This document shows positions 37,430 to 46,373 of a DNA stretch of 46,487 nt, one piece after another. The DNA comes from a virus, in IMG/VR virus record IMGVR_UViG_3300037993_000311, positions 1-46,487 of that record. One strand, given 5' to 3'. Made by a program: the position numbers and the translations under genes. The notes under the pieces are model-generated. The model had not been told where the DNA came from, did no database searches, and saw only the letters and a program-made list of their open reading frames with translations. Within the stretch, counting starts at the first letter, position 1; each line of letters begins with the position of its first letter.

Positions 37430-39154
37430 ATGGCGACCGACGTAATCGCCGCGTTCCCCGAAATACTTCCCCCCACACCCCTGAAATGGCAGTTCCTGCC
37501 TTGGGATAAGAGTGTCAGCGAGCGCGCCCGCAAAGTGGCCATGCGGCTCAATGCGCTGGCTGACCCCTATTTCTTCGGCAAGGTGGTGCTGCAGCGTGAT
37601 CGTCTTGTGCAGCACCTTCATGGCGCATGGCTTCAGACATTATCCAACCCGCAACTGCACATGCTTTTCGAGGCTCCGCGCGACCATTTCAAGACCACAT
37701 GCGGGACGGAGATTTTGTCAATCTGGTGGGCATTGCCTTTTGAAGCCCGCGAAGAGGACTGGATGCGAGCCAGAGGAGCGGGCGATGAGTGGATCAGGTA
37801 CATGAAACGCATCCACTCGCGCAACCTGCGCATTCTGATTGCTTCAGAGACTGAGCCGAACGCGGTTGAGATGGGATTCTGTTTCGATCATCAATACGAG
37901 AAAAACGAACGCTTCCGCAGCGTGTTTTTCGATCTGATACCGCCGACCGGGGCAACCTGGAACCAGCTTTCCAAGAGCCACAACCGTACTTCTTTCACCG
38001 GACAGGGAACATATAGCTTTGTGGGCGTGGGCACGGTGCTGCAATCGCGGCATTTCGACCGCGCGGTAGAGGACGATCTTTTTGGAGAAGAGGCGCTGTA
38101 CTCGGAGTCAAGCCGCAAGACGACAATCGAATGGCACCAGCGGCTGCCCGGCGCCTTCGACAGCGATTCCGATTCGGAAACGAAATTGAATCTCGAGCTG
38201 GTGACGGGCAACAGATGGAGCCTGAACGATCTCAATGCCCACATCAGGGAGAACAATCCCAGTTTTCATGTGGAGAGCCATTCGGCTGAAGGCGGCTGCT
38301 GCACCAGACACCCTGCCGGCCAGCCCATTTTCCCTGAAGAATTCTCGATGGAAAAGTTGCACGAATTGCGGGTGCGCTTCGGGATTCGCAACTATTCGGC
38401 CCACTATCTCAACCAGCCCGTCACGGAAGAGGAGTGCAGTTTCAGGAAGGCGTGGCTCCGCAAATACCGGCTATTCAGGAAGCAGATGGGTTTCAAGGTG
38501 GACGGCACGCCCATCGAGCGCACCATGCTGGAGCGCATCCCATCTGATTCCAACTCCATGCTGGAGGACGTTCCGCTCTCGGAACTAACCCGCGTGTTGA
38601 TCCTCGACCCTAACCATGGCGGCGAGAAAGGTCGAGCGCGTCATGCCGCAGTTGTCGTGGGATATAGGAGATTTCAGGGCAAGAAGGAGATTTATCTTCT
38701 CCAGGCCTGGGCCAAGGCGGTCTCGCACGATCAGATGGCGGGTAATGTGAAGAAGATTGCCGAACGCTGGCATGTGGAGCGCGTGTTTGTCGAGACCATC
38801 GCCGGCCAGGACGGTTGGCTGCTTTATTTCGAGCGCGAACTGCGCGCCAGTTTGCCGCAAACATTTGTTGAAGCCTGCCCCAAGGAGCGCGGCGCCGGTG
38901 CGAAAGAGCGGCGGATTCTCTCGATGTCTCCCCTCTATGAGCGCGGCCAGGTTTGGGTTCCGGTCACAGGCGCGGAGGATTTTCTGCACGAGTACGAGTA
39001 CCACCCCAACGGCACTACGGTAGACTTGATCGACGCAATGGGGTATCTTTTCAACATCGTGGAGACTCAGGAAGTGGACGGCGCTCTCTGGAAACGACAG
39101 TTTGGCATGGACATGGAGCGCAGGCGGCGTAGCATAGGAAGCGCAGGTTACTGA
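37430..39154 (+). CDS. terL: Large terminase subunit (packaging ATPase-nuclease), 574 aa
   Basis: The ATPase half has a non-canonical Walker A (EAPRDHFKTT, residues 81-90) and a Walker B-like VEDD (213-216), followed by the LNLELVTGNRW coupling region. The nuclease half has the RNase H-like acidic residues: Asp393 in LILDPNHGG, Glu455 in VFVETIAGQ and Asp532/Asp535 in VDLIDAMGY. It pumps DNA into proheads through the portal and cuts concatemers. The arrangement places it with podovirus-like or headful terminases; the exact packaging type cannot be told from this. Confidence 0.9.
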   Translation: MATDVIAAFPEILPPTPLKWQFLPWDKSVSERARKVAMRLNALADPYFFGKVVLQRDRLVQHLHGAWLQTLSNPQLHMLFEAPRDHFKTTCGTEILSIWWALPFEAREEDWMRARGAGDEWIRYMKRIHSRNLRILIASETEPNAVEMGFCFDHQYEKNERFRSVFFDLIPPTGATWNQLSKSHNRTSFTGQGTYSFVGVGTVLQSRHFDRAVEDDLFGEEALYSESSRKTTIEWHQRLPGAFDSDSDSETKLNLELVTGNRWSLNDLNAHIRENNPSFHVESHSAEGGCCTRHPAGQPIFPEEFSMEKLHELRVRFGIRNYSAHYLNQPVTEEECSFRKAWLRKYRLFRKQMGFKVDGTPIERTMLERIPSDSNSMLEDVPLSELTRVLILDPNHGGEKGRARHAAVVVGYRRFQGKKEIYLLQAWAKAVSHDQMAGNVKKIAERWHVERVFVETIAGQDGWLLYFERELRASLPQTFVEACPKERGAGAKERRILSMSPLYERGQVWVPVTGAEDFLHEYEYHPNGTTVDLIDAMGYLFNIVETQEVDGALWKRQFGMDMERRRRSIGSAGY

Positions 39155-39255
39155 TGGAAGCGAAGTCTGAGAATGTTTTTATGACTATCGCCGTGCTGGC
39201 ATTCGGTGTTTGGTTATTCAGTGTGTTAATGCGCGTGTTTCTCGGAGTACGCTGA
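39154..39255 (+). CDS. Single-TM microprotein between terminase and portal, 33 aa
   Basis: ATG 39154 overlaps the TerL stop (TGATG), and its own stop overlaps the portal start in the same way. The peptide is one TM helix (MTIAVLAFGVWLFSVLMRVF) with a charged N-terminus. Double coupling makes translation likely. Role unknown. Confidence 0.55.
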   Translation: MEAKSENVFMTIAVLAFGVWLFSVLMRVFLGVR

Positions 39256-41177
39256 TGGCGCTACCCAGGATCATTCGCTGCGATGAGTATTTCGGCCCCG
39301 ACACCATGGCCGAATTGCGCGGCTACGCTTTTCAGTATCTCGAATCCCTGCGCACCCAACTCCGCGAAATCCGCACCGACCGCGTGACCGACATGCGGCG
39401 TATTCTCGAAGGCAAGCCCAAAGAGCCCATCAAGAGTTTTCCTTGGCAGTACGCCGCGAATACCATTGTGCAACTGGTGGCGAGCTTTACCGATCAGTTT
39501 GCCGCCCGCATGGTGATGGGCGTGCACAACACTGTGCCGGTATTTCCGGTAAAGATCCTGGGCGGCATGGACGTAAAACTCCAGCCCGAGAAGCGCCGCG
39601 AACTGCTGGAAGACTTTCTCCAGACTTCGGCCATCGACCCGGCGACCGTGAACCTGATCGAAACCGAGTACACATGGTTCCGCAACGCCATCGCTTACGG
39701 TTGCCGTGCCCTCAAAGTCAATCTGGTATCCGACACCAGCTACGTGATGCGTGGCAAGGAACCGCAACTGGTGCGCGGCTACCAGGGGCCGGAACTGGTC
39801 TCGCTCGAATACGAAGATTTTCTCATGCCTCCCGAGGCCATGCCGGTCTCGCGGATGCCGTTCAAGGCTCAGGCGATTCACCTTTCCCGCTGGGACATCG
39901 AGCAGCGCGTAGCATCCGGTGTCTGGGACAAGGACGAAGCGCAGGCGGTATTGACGGCGTCGACCACCACCGCCGACGACCAGCCGCGCAAGGAACTTCA
40001 ATCCGATCAGAAGATCGCGCCATCGGCTACCAAGGAAGCGCAGATATTCACTCTCTACGAGTGCCACGTAAAGTTCCTGCATTCAAAGACTTTCGACTGT
40101 ATCCTGACTTTACACCCCGAAACTAAAGCCTGTCCCAAAGCGATATTCCGTTTCTACCCGCCGGATATTCAGGAATTCATCCTGCTGCGCGTGGGCGGAG
40201 GCAATCGGGCTTACGGGCTGGGCTTGATTGAAGCTCTGCAGGATTATCAGGAGGAAGTTTCCCAGATTCACAACCAGCGCCGCGATGCCGCGACGGCCGC
40301 CAACACCAACGTGCTGCGCGTTACCCCCGGTTCGCAACTCGATACCATGACTACGCTTTACCCCATGGGCATTATTCCCGCGCCGCCGGGAAGTATCGAA
40401 TGGCTGCAACTGGGGCGTAACCCGGTCGAGACTATTCAGGACGAGAATCTGGTGCGCATGGAAGCCAGCGAGCGCGCGGGCGTCCATCCGTCGTTCTCCG
40501 GCTCCGGCTCCGGCGGCCCCAACAAGCGCGGCGTCTACTCCGCGATGGGCACGATGTCGGTGATGCAGGAGGGCAACTCCCGCACCGACATGAATCTGGC
40601 GCTATTTCGCAATGCTCATGTGCTCTTGGGGCAGACACTTCTAGGTCTCTACTCCCACTTCGGCGTGGATAAAAAGGTGCTGGCGCGCTACGGGACAGAC
40701 GAAAAACTGCTCTCCTCGGCGCTTGAGGACTATGCGGCAGGCAATATGCAGGCCGTGGTTCATGCGGGAACGGCGAGCGTCAACCGCGAAGTCGAAAAGC
40801 AGAACCTGATGTTGATGATGCAGAACCTGCGCCAGCACTATCAGCAGGCAGTGGGGATGCTGCAGATGATCGAGAACCCCATGACGCCGCCCGACACGAA
40901 GAAATATCTCGCGGAGGCGCTGGCGGGACTCAATACCCTGATGAAGTGGGCCATCCGCAACTTCGGCATCGGTGCCGGCGGCCAGGATTTCGTGCCCCAG
41001 ACCGAGAATCTGGTCGTTAAACAACAGCAGCAACCGCAGCCGCCGCAACTCGGTCAAGGGCAAAATCCAGGGGGGAATCAAGATAGTCAACAGGGAGGCG
41101 GTATGCCGGTGCCGAACGGCGCCGCTGCGCCTCCGCAACCGCCCACTCAACCCCCCATCACAGGGAGACCGCAATGA
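39255..41177 (+). CDS. Portal protein, 640 aa
   Basis: I start at ATG 39255, coupled to the microprotein stop. Length, position directly after TerL and the helix/strand pattern match podovirus-type portals: an N-terminal helical wing (ELRGYAFQYLESLRTQLREI), the central beta region, and a long C-terminal helix (EVEKQNLMLMMQNLRQHYQQ). The last 50 residues are Gln/Pro/Gly-rich and disordered. It forms the dodecameric DNA channel at the capsid vertex. Confidence 0.8.
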   Translation: MALPRIIRCDEYFGPDTMAELRGYAFQYLESLRTQLREIRTDRVTDMRRILEGKPKEPIKSFPWQYAANTIVQLVASFTDQFAARMVMGVHNTVPVFPVKILGGMDVKLQPEKRRELLEDFLQTSAIDPATVNLIETEYTWFRNAIAYGCRALKVNLVSDTSYVMRGKEPQLVRGYQGPELVSLEYEDFLMPPEAMPVSRMPFKAQAIHLSRWDIEQRVASGVWDKDEAQAVLTASTTTADDQPRKELQSDQKIAPSATKEAQIFTLYECHVKFLHSKTFDCILTLHPETKACPKAIFRFYPPDIQEFILLRVGGGNRAYGLGLIEALQDYQEEVSQIHNQRRDAATAANTNVLRVTPGSQLDTMTTLYPMGIIPAPPGSIEWLQLGRNPVETIQDENLVRMEASERAGVHPSFSGSGSGGPNKRGVYSAMGTMSVMQEGNSRTDMNLALFRNAHVLLGQTLLGLYSHFGVDKKVLARYGTDEKLLSSALEDYAAGNMQAVVHAGTASVNREVEKQNLMLMMQNLRQHYQQAVGMLQMIENPMTPPDTKKYLAEALAGLNTLMKWAIRNFGIGAGGQDFVPQTENLVVKQQQQPQPPQLGQGQNPGGNQDSQQGGGMPVPNGAAAPPQPPTQPPITGRPQ

Positions 41178-41410
41178 AGTCTGAAAAGAGCGAACAGATT
41201 GTCGATTTGGCTGCAAGCCTAGCAGCGAAGGCTGACGACATCGATCAAGTTCTGATTATCTATCGGAACAAACAGCGTGAAGGCGAAGACGATATTCAGG
41301 GGTCGATGGACAACGAACTTACGCTTTCGCAAAGTCTGTGGCTGGTCGAAGGATTCAAATTCTGGTTGCAGGCGGGAGCGATCGGGATTCTTAAGGAGAA
41401 ATCGAAATGA
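41174..41410 (+). CDS. Small acidic helical protein, 78 aa
   Basis: ATGA overlap with the portal stop. The sequence is helical and acidic (EQIVDLAASLAAKADDIDQV), with a Trp-containing amphipathic segment near the end (SLWLVEGFKFWLQAG). It may bind the portal or the scaffold. Not recognised. Confidence 0.6.
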   Translation: MKSEKSEQIVDLAASLAAKADDIDQVLIIYRNKQREGEDDIQGSMDNELTLSQSLWLVEGFKFWLQAGAIGILKEKSK

Positions 41411-41580
41411 AATTTATATTTGGCAGACGCGAAATTGTGAGCTTTACGCTCGGAATGGAGCTTTGCCATCTTAACCATGCCTCGAAGCAACTTCTATTTC
41501 GATTGGAACTCGGGTTTTCTGAGTATTTTCTTCTTGCGGATTGGAGACGAGCAGCCTTTTTTCTAAGGAGTATCGCATGA
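41407..41580 (+). CDS. Small aromatic protein, 57 aa
   Basis: Coupled on both sides by ATGA overlaps. The peptide is rich in Phe and Leu (LLFRLELGFSEYFLLADW) with a basic start (KFIFGRRE). It could associate with membrane or capsid. No family known. Confidence 0.5.
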   Translation: MKFIFGRREIVSFTLGMELCHLNHASKQLLFRLELGFSEYFLLADWRRAAFFLRSIA

Positions 41581-41744
41581 CCTTCAAGAAAACGTATATC
41601 GAGAACGACGTTCCGAGCATGAAGAAGCCCGCCGGGATGCTCGACCATCACCCGCACAAAGGCTTTCCCTCGCACGGCAAGATTATGTTGAGATCGGGAA
41701 AGACGCATTTGCTGGACTGTATCACCAAGCCGAAGAAGGGCTGA
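41577..41744 (+). CDS. Small basic protein, 55 aa
   Basis: TAAGGAG lies five to eight bases before ATG 41577. The peptide is His/Lys-rich (GMLDHHPHKGFPSHGKIM) with a short strand-forming end. It is coupled to the next gene. Possible capsid or DNA-associated accessory. Confidence 0.55.
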   Translation: MTFKKTYIENDVPSMKKPAGMLDHHPHKGFPSHGKIMLRSGKTHLLDCITKPKKG

Positions 41745-42016
41745 TGACCGAGGAAGAGAAAACCTCGAAGAAGCTGGCGCTGGCTCACCGGATGCTTGAA
41801 GCTGCGGCTTCTCCCGTATGGCGCGACGTGATTCTTCCCTACATCGAGCAGGAGCGCGTCCTGCAGATCGACCTCATGGCCGCGCAGACCGAAGCCCTGC
41901 AACTGATGCGCTATGCCGGCGCGGTGCAGGCGCTCAAGAATTTAAGCGAACTCGAATCCCGCGCCCGGCAGGTCATCGAGCAGGAAAGCTCCCGAAAACT
42001 GGAGAAATTTAAATAA
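41744..42016 (+). CDS. Helical hypothetical protein, 90 aa
   Basis: TGATG coupling with the previous gene. Almost entirely helical (IEQERVLQIDLMAAQTEALQ, ELESRARQVIEQESSRKLEK) with heptad character. A chaperone- or scaffold-like role in head assembly is plausible from position. Not recognised. Confidence 0.6.
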   Translation: MTEEEKTSKKLALAHRMLEAAASPVWRDVILPYIEQERVLQIDLMAAQTEALQLMRYAGAVQALKNLSELESRARQVIEQESSRKLEKFK

Positions 42017-42067
42017 AAGTTTGACTTTTTTGGTAATCGGGGATAAAGAGTGTGGAGAGAACAATCT

Positions 42068-42742
42068 ATGGCTTTTGGTAAAGTTGATCCCGTTGAAGTG
42101 ATCGGTATGAGCGCTGACGAACTCAAGGGAAAACTTGATAGCGCGGCCTCCAAAGACGATCTCAAGGCAGTCACGGATGGTCAGACGGCGCTGCAAAACA
42201 CGCTGACCAGCCTTCAGCAAAGCATCGAATCGCTGAAATCGAAGCCTAAGGATGACAGTGGAAGCGAGGGCGACTTGGATTTCCTGGCCGATCCCGACAA
42301 GGTGCTCAATTCCCGCCTCAAACCCCTTACCGACCAGACCTATGCCAACACCATCATGCTTCAGCACGATGCGGCGCGGAAGGCGCATCCCCGTGACTTC
42401 GACCGCTGGGGTACGGAGATCGTGAAGAAGATGGGCGAATTGTCCGCCGACCAGCAATCCGATCCCCGCGTGTGGAAGGCGATGGTGCTGATGGTCAGGG
42501 GTGAGCATGCCGACCAGATTGAGAGGGACGGCGCCACGGGTCAGTTCGGTTTTCTCGAACCCGTATCTGCTGGCTTGCGGCCAGACCCCAAGAACAACGA
42601 GAATCTTTCGCCGGCAGAGCGTGAGATGGTGAAAACGCTCTCGCCCTTCGGCGTGACCGCCGACAAATACAAGAGGGGCAAACAGCGGCTTGTGGAATCC
42701 CGCGCCGCGCGTCTCGGGCGCTTTGCCCAGGTGGAGGGATAA
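42068..42742 (+). CDS. Scaffolding-like protein, 224 aa
   Basis: I choose ATG 42068, with GAGAGAAC upstream. The N-terminal third is a coiled-coil helix (LKAVTDGQTALQNTLTSLQQ), then an acidic linker (KPKDDSGSEGDLD), then a helical basic C-terminus (ADKYKRGKQRLVESRAARLG). Length, charge pattern and position upstream of the capsid gene match phage scaffolds, which guide prohead assembly and then leave. Coupled to the next gene by one base. Confidence 0.6.
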   Translation: MAFGKVDPVEVIGMSADELKGKLDSAASKDDLKAVTDGQTALQNTLTSLQQSIESLKSKPKDDSGSEGDLDFLADPDKVLNSRLKPLTDQTYANTIMLQHDAARKAHPRDFDRWGTEIVKKMGELSADQQSDPRVWKAMVLMVRGEHADQIERDGATGQFGFLEPVSAGLRPDPKNNENLSPAEREMVKTLSPFGVTADKYKRGKQRLVESRAARLGRFAQVEG

Positions 42743-43332
42743 TGCCGCCGGAGAAAAAACCTGTTCAGGTCAGCCCTGACCGCCATTTTGTCGAGTACGA
42801 AGGCACGGCAATTGAGATTCCCAAACCGATTCAGGAGATGACGCAATCGGATTGGGTGCGGCTCTCGACCGGCGAGCGGAGTCCCCTGCGCAAGATTCAG
42901 GTTGAGAATCAGAGTTTTCTCGGCCTTCATGTCGTCCTCAAAGACAAGAATTACGTTCCCGTATGGCTCTATGCGGGTAACCGCAACGGCGATATTCCGC
43001 GCGCCTTCGATACCTTGGAGCGCGCCGTGGCTATAGGGGCGCAACTGGTCTCGACGCTCGACGACATCGACGTGCCCAATCACTTCCAACTCTCCGCAGA
43101 CGGCCATATCCACCGCGACGATGTGGTGCTGGCCAAGGTTCCCATTGTGGCCTACTACGCGCTTCAGGCCGAAAACATCCGCAAGTCCAAGGCGGCCATC
43201 GAGTACAAAGCCGTCGAGGGAAAAGCATACGAGAATGTTGATGGGCCGCACTACGTCAAAGGCAACATCGAACATCCCGTATTCCAGGCAACCGAACATT
43301 CGGTCCAATATCAGGACCGGCCGAGATTCTAG
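42742..43332 (+). CDS. Head-associated hypothetical protein, 196 aa
   Basis: The start overlaps the scaffold-like stop. A mixed alpha/beta protein with several short strands (SFLGLHVVLKDKNYVPVWLY) and a basic, Tyr-rich C-terminus. Found between scaffold and capsid genes, so probably a structural or assembly factor. No recognised domain. Confidence 0.55.
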   Translation: MPPEKKPVQVSPDRHFVEYEGTAIEIPKPIQEMTQSDWVRLSTGERSPLRKIQVENQSFLGLHVVLKDKNYVPVWLYAGNRNGDIPRAFDTLERAVAIGAQLVSTLDDIDVPNHFQLSADGHIHRDDVVLAKVPIVAYYALQAENIRKSKAAIEYKAVEGKAYENVDGPHYVKGNIEHPVFQATEHSVQYQDRPRF

Positions 43333-43346
43333 TTAGGAGCTGACCG

Positions 43347-44255
43347 ATGTCGAACCTTGCTGTTCACAATCCAATCACGATGTGGGAGACTATCTCCGGC
43401 AACACGGAGCTTACCCAGAATCCTCCGCAGCAATCCGGGCAGACCTTTAAGGTGGGCTCGCCGCTGGAACTCGCCGTGGCCTTGCCTCCGGTCCCCGGCA
43501 ACCCCCAGGTTGCCCAGGTGTGGGACGGCACGCTCGGTTCGCTGATTTACGGTGTGGCTCTTGAGGGCGGTGGAAACCTTGCCACGGCGGGTGAAGGCTA
43601 CCCTGCCAACTTCGGCCAGCAGGGACCGCCATGGTCAGCTTTTTCCATCGGCTCTCCGCAGAATCAGCCCGACGCGGTCATCATTCCCTACGGAGCCCCG
43701 TCTCTTACCGGCGGCGTGCTGACCATGCTCGCGGTGCAGGATACAATTTTCCAGGCCCAGGTCGATACCTCCGAGCCCGAGACCGCCATCACCGCAGCGG
43801 CCATCGCCTTAGGTGTTATCACGGCAACCGCCGCCAATGTGCATTACGTGGGTGAAGTCATTGTTTTTTCCGGGTTCGCTGGCCTCGGCGCTCCCCTGAA
43901 CGGACAGACGGCTACGGTCCTCACGCTGATCGGCGGGCCGCCGTCTACCGGCTACACCGCGCAGCTTACCTCGTCTTACAAGGGCGGAGACATTGCCGTG
44001 GCGGGTGTGGGTGCGGATGATCCCGGCCCCGTGTCGCCAGGCCAGTGGAATGTGGGCCAGCAGTATGGCCTCAACGTGGACGCCAACGGCTACTGGTATA
44101 TCGACGTGAATTTGCGCACCCCGGCGACCAACACCATGGTCTCCATCTTCGGCATGTATCAGGGTGATGTGCTGCAATCGAACGCTTTTCTCGAAGTGCC
44201 CAACGGGCAACTGCTGTTCCAGTTCCTGCCTGTCCAAACAGTGCAGGGATCGTAA
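43347..44255 (+). CDS. Beta-rich structural protein, possible capsid decoration, 302 aa
   Basis: TTAGGAG precedes ATG 43347. Gly/Ala/Val-rich beta strands run throughout (TMLAVQDTIFQAQVDTSEPE, TAANVHYVGEVIVFSG), with an Ala-rich hydrophobic segment near 150. It lies directly upstream of the capsid gene, the usual site of decoration or stabilising proteins. A minor head protein is the alternative. No motif. Confidence 0.55.
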   Translation: MSNLAVHNPITMWETISGNTELTQNPPQQSGQTFKVGSPLELAVALPPVPGNPQVAQVWDGTLGSLIYGVALEGGGNLATAGEGYPANFGQQGPPWSAFSIGSPQNQPDAVIIPYGAPSLTGGVLTMLAVQDTIFQAQVDTSEPETAITAAAIALGVITATAANVHYVGEVIVFSGFAGLGAPLNGQTATVLTLIGGPPSTGYTAQLTSSYKGGDIAVAGVGADDPGPVSPGQWNVGQQYGLNVDANGYWYIDVNLRTPATNTMVSIFGMYQGDVLQSNAFLEVPNGQLLFQFLPVQTVQGS

Positions 44256-44274
44256 GGGTTAGGAGAGTAACGCT

Positions 44275-45231
44275 ATGTCCATGGTTCGCGCGAATTTCCC
44301 GCAGCTTCTGGCTCCCGGTGCGAGTGAAATCTTTACCGATTTTCTCGACCTCAAGGACCGTAAAGACTTTCTCGAAGACATCTTCCACGAGCTGCCTTCG
44401 ACGCGCGCCTACGAGGATGACGCCTTCATCTCGGGCTTCTCCGCTGCGCAGATCACCCCCGAGAACGCGCCGGTTCCGTTCGTCAACTTGATCGAGGGCG
44501 GTAGCGTGCGCTACATCATGCTGAAAAGCACGCTGGCGGCGCGCGTTTCCTGGGAACTGGTCGAGGACGATCAGTACGACAAGATTTCCAAGTTGCTCGA
44601 AGGCTTGGCCAACTCCGCGAACTTTACCATCTCACAGACCGGCGCCAACATCTTCAACAACGGTTTCTCGATCATCAACACCGTGGATGGCGTGAGCTTG
44701 TTCAACTCGCAGCACCCGCTGCTGCGCGGCTCCGAGGCTACCAACATCGGCCCCGGCGCAAACTTTACCAGCTACGCTCCCGGCACCTTCCCCAACCGGC
44801 CGTCGGTCGACGTGCAGTTGTCGGTTGCGGGCGTGCAACTGGGCACAACCCAGATGGAGCGCATGATCGACCAGAGTGGCCTGAGCATTTCGATCAAGCC
44901 CAAGAAGGTTATCATCCCACCCGAACTTCGTTTTACGGCGCGTGAAATCTTCGGCTCTGCCGGAAAACCGGATACGAGCGACAACAATCTCAACTCGATT
45001 CTGGGCGAGAACCTGACGTATCGGGTCTGCGACTACCTGACCGGTCCGACCAACTGGTTCATGGTGGCCGAAAAGGGGCAGCACCGGCTAAAGCACTTCA
45101 CCCGCACGCCGATCACGTTCGACTTAGACGACGATTTCAATACCCTTGCCTTCAAGTTCCTCATGTTCTACCGCGAGGCGTGGGGTGTCACGGTATTTTA
45201 TGGAACCTGGGGATCAAGCCCCACGGTTTAG
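44275..45231 (+). CDS. Major capsid protein, HK97-fold type, 318 aa
   Basis: TAGGAGAG precedes ATG 44275. The size and the sequence progression fit the Mu gpT-like group of HK97-fold capsid proteins: an N-terminal helix (DLKDRKDFLEDIFHELPSTR), a spine-helix region (YDKISKLLEGLANSANFTIS), LFNSQHPLLRG, KPKKVIIPPELRFTAREIFG, and DYLTGPTNWFMVAEKGQHRL. It should form the icosahedral shell and is a likely client of the co-chaperonin encoded about 9 kb upstream. No protease gene is recognised nearby. Confidence 0.8.
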   Translation: MSMVRANFPQLLAPGASEIFTDFLDLKDRKDFLEDIFHELPSTRAYEDDAFISGFSAAQITPENAPVPFVNLIEGGSVRYIMLKSTLAARVSWELVEDDQYDKISKLLEGLANSANFTISQTGANIFNNGFSIINTVDGVSLFNSQHPLLRGSEATNIGPGANFTSYAPGTFPNRPSVDVQLSVAGVQLGTTQMERMIDQSGLSISIKPKKVIIPPELRFTAREIFGSAGKPDTSDNNLNSILGENLTYRVCDYLTGPTNWFMVAEKGQHRLKHFTRTPITFDLDDDFNTLAFKFLMFYREAWGVTVFYGTWGSSPTV

Positions 45232-45240
45232 GGAGGCGAG

Positions 45241-45543
45241 ATGCCAGGGTATCGCGGCATAGGTTGTGCAGTTGGGGGAAAAACCGGCGTGCGGCAGGCT
45301 CGCCGTCGGTTTGCTCCCGATTACCACTACGACTCGCTCTCCGGCTTTCGCGTGGGCATCGGCGACTCCATCTGGCAGCAGGGCAATCTCAGGGCAGGGA
45401 AGTTCGCTGATACCGGGACTTATGCCCTGATCGGATCGCGGGATGCGGCGATTGCACGGGCGATTGAGTACTCGACGAGCGATTTGCAGCCCGACCCGAA
45501 GCTGGCGCAGCCCAATATGCCGGAAGACGATGTGTTCTTTTAA
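45241..45543 (+). CDS. Small head-completion candidate, 100 aa
   Basis: GGGAGGCG precedes ATG 45241. The N-terminus is basic and Gly-rich (GCAVGGKTGVRQARRRFAPD), the middle has beta character (VGIGDSIWQQGNLRAG), and the tail is acidic (NMPEDDVFF). Position just after the capsid gene suggests a head-tail connector or stabiliser. Confidence 0.55.
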   Translation: MPGYRGIGCAVGGKTGVRQARRRFAPDYHYDSLSGFRVGIGDSIWQQGNLRAGKFADTGTYALIGSRDAAIARAIEYSTSDLQPDPKLAQPNMPEDDVFF

Positions 45544-45552
45544 GGAGTTGTT

Positions 45553-46071
45553 ATGCCCGTAAGCAAAGCGCCGTTTCTTTCCAGTCCGGTAGTTGGTTTC
45601 TTTCCCGCCACACCCGCCAACGTGGTTGCCGGCACGGTAACGGTGAGTGCGCCCGCTCCAGGCAATTTCGGTATTGCGCTGGGCAATACAGATACGGGCA
45701 TCTTTCAATTTCCGATTCCGGGGCTGGGGCAGTGTCCCGCCGAAGCGCTTCCGCCTTACGAACAGTACAACAATTCGGTTGCGGTCGAGCTCGATCAGAA
45801 CCTTCTCACGGTGAATTACTCGGCTGCCGGCGATGCGTTGGTCGTGGCGGCTGTCGGTATCTATGCAACTTACTATGACGCCACGGGCGCTACGGTGACG
45901 ACGCTGCTGGATCAGACGGCACTGCCGACGGATATTGGGACGTATGCCGCGCAGATTCCCATCAACAAGCTGCCTGCGGTTCCGGTGCCGAACAGTGTTG
46001 TGGTGGTGATCCTGGAAATGGTTACCTCGGGCAACGGCACGGCGGTCATAAACGGAATTTCGGTGAACTGA
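45553..46071 (+). CDS. Beta-rich structural protein, 172 aa
   Basis: AAGGAG precedes ATG 45553. Strands dominate (VVAGTVTVSAPAPGNFGIAL, SVVVVILEMVTSG) and suggest a single beta-sandwich like head-decoration or tail-knob domains. It overlaps the next start by one base. Specific role not assigned. Confidence 0.6.
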   Translation: MPVSKAPFLSSPVVGFFPATPANVVAGTVTVSAPAPGNFGIALGNTDTGIFQFPIPGLGQCPAEALPPYEQYNNSVAVELDQNLLTVNYSAAGDALVVAAVGIYATYYDATGATVTTLLDQTALPTDIGTYAAQIPINKLPAVPVPNSVVVVILEMVTSGNGTAVINGISVN

Positions 46072-46373
46072 TGGCGAATAACGCAGCGTGGAATCCGATC
46101 TATGTAGACACGGCGCCCTTCGTGTGGAATCCCAATGTGGCTGGCGAGCCTGGCCGCATTCCTCTGCGCATCGAAACGATTGTCTGGTCTGGCTATACAG
46201 CCAACGACAACAAGGCTGTGGTGCAGGATGCCTACGGGCACATGATCTGGAACGCCTACGGATATGCCGCCGACTTCCAGCAGGAGAGCCCGAAGATCGG
46301 CTGGGTGAACGGCCTTCAGGTAACCGAGCTTGACGAAGGGGTTCTACAAATCTACCTGGGATTCAAGAATTGA
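46071..46373 (+). CDS. Structural protein, 100 aa
   Basis: Starts at ATG 46071 overlapping the previous stop and ends just before the 706-residue gene that begins in the terminal repeat. Sequence is strand-rich with Trp and Tyr (ETIVWSGYTANDNKAVVQDA). Probably a head-tail joining or tail protein. The copy of its end at bases 1-92 differs by one residue (Lys for Gly). Confidence 0.65.
   Translation: MANNAAWNPIYVDTAPFVWNPNVAGEPGRIPLRIETIVWSGYTANDNKAVVQDAYGHMIWNAYGYAADFQQESPKIGWVNGLQVTELDEGVLQIYLGFKN

Noticed and set aside
39261-40082. 273-codon minus-strand frame
   Set aside because: Antisense to the portal gene, with atypical composition and no coupling to any neighbour.
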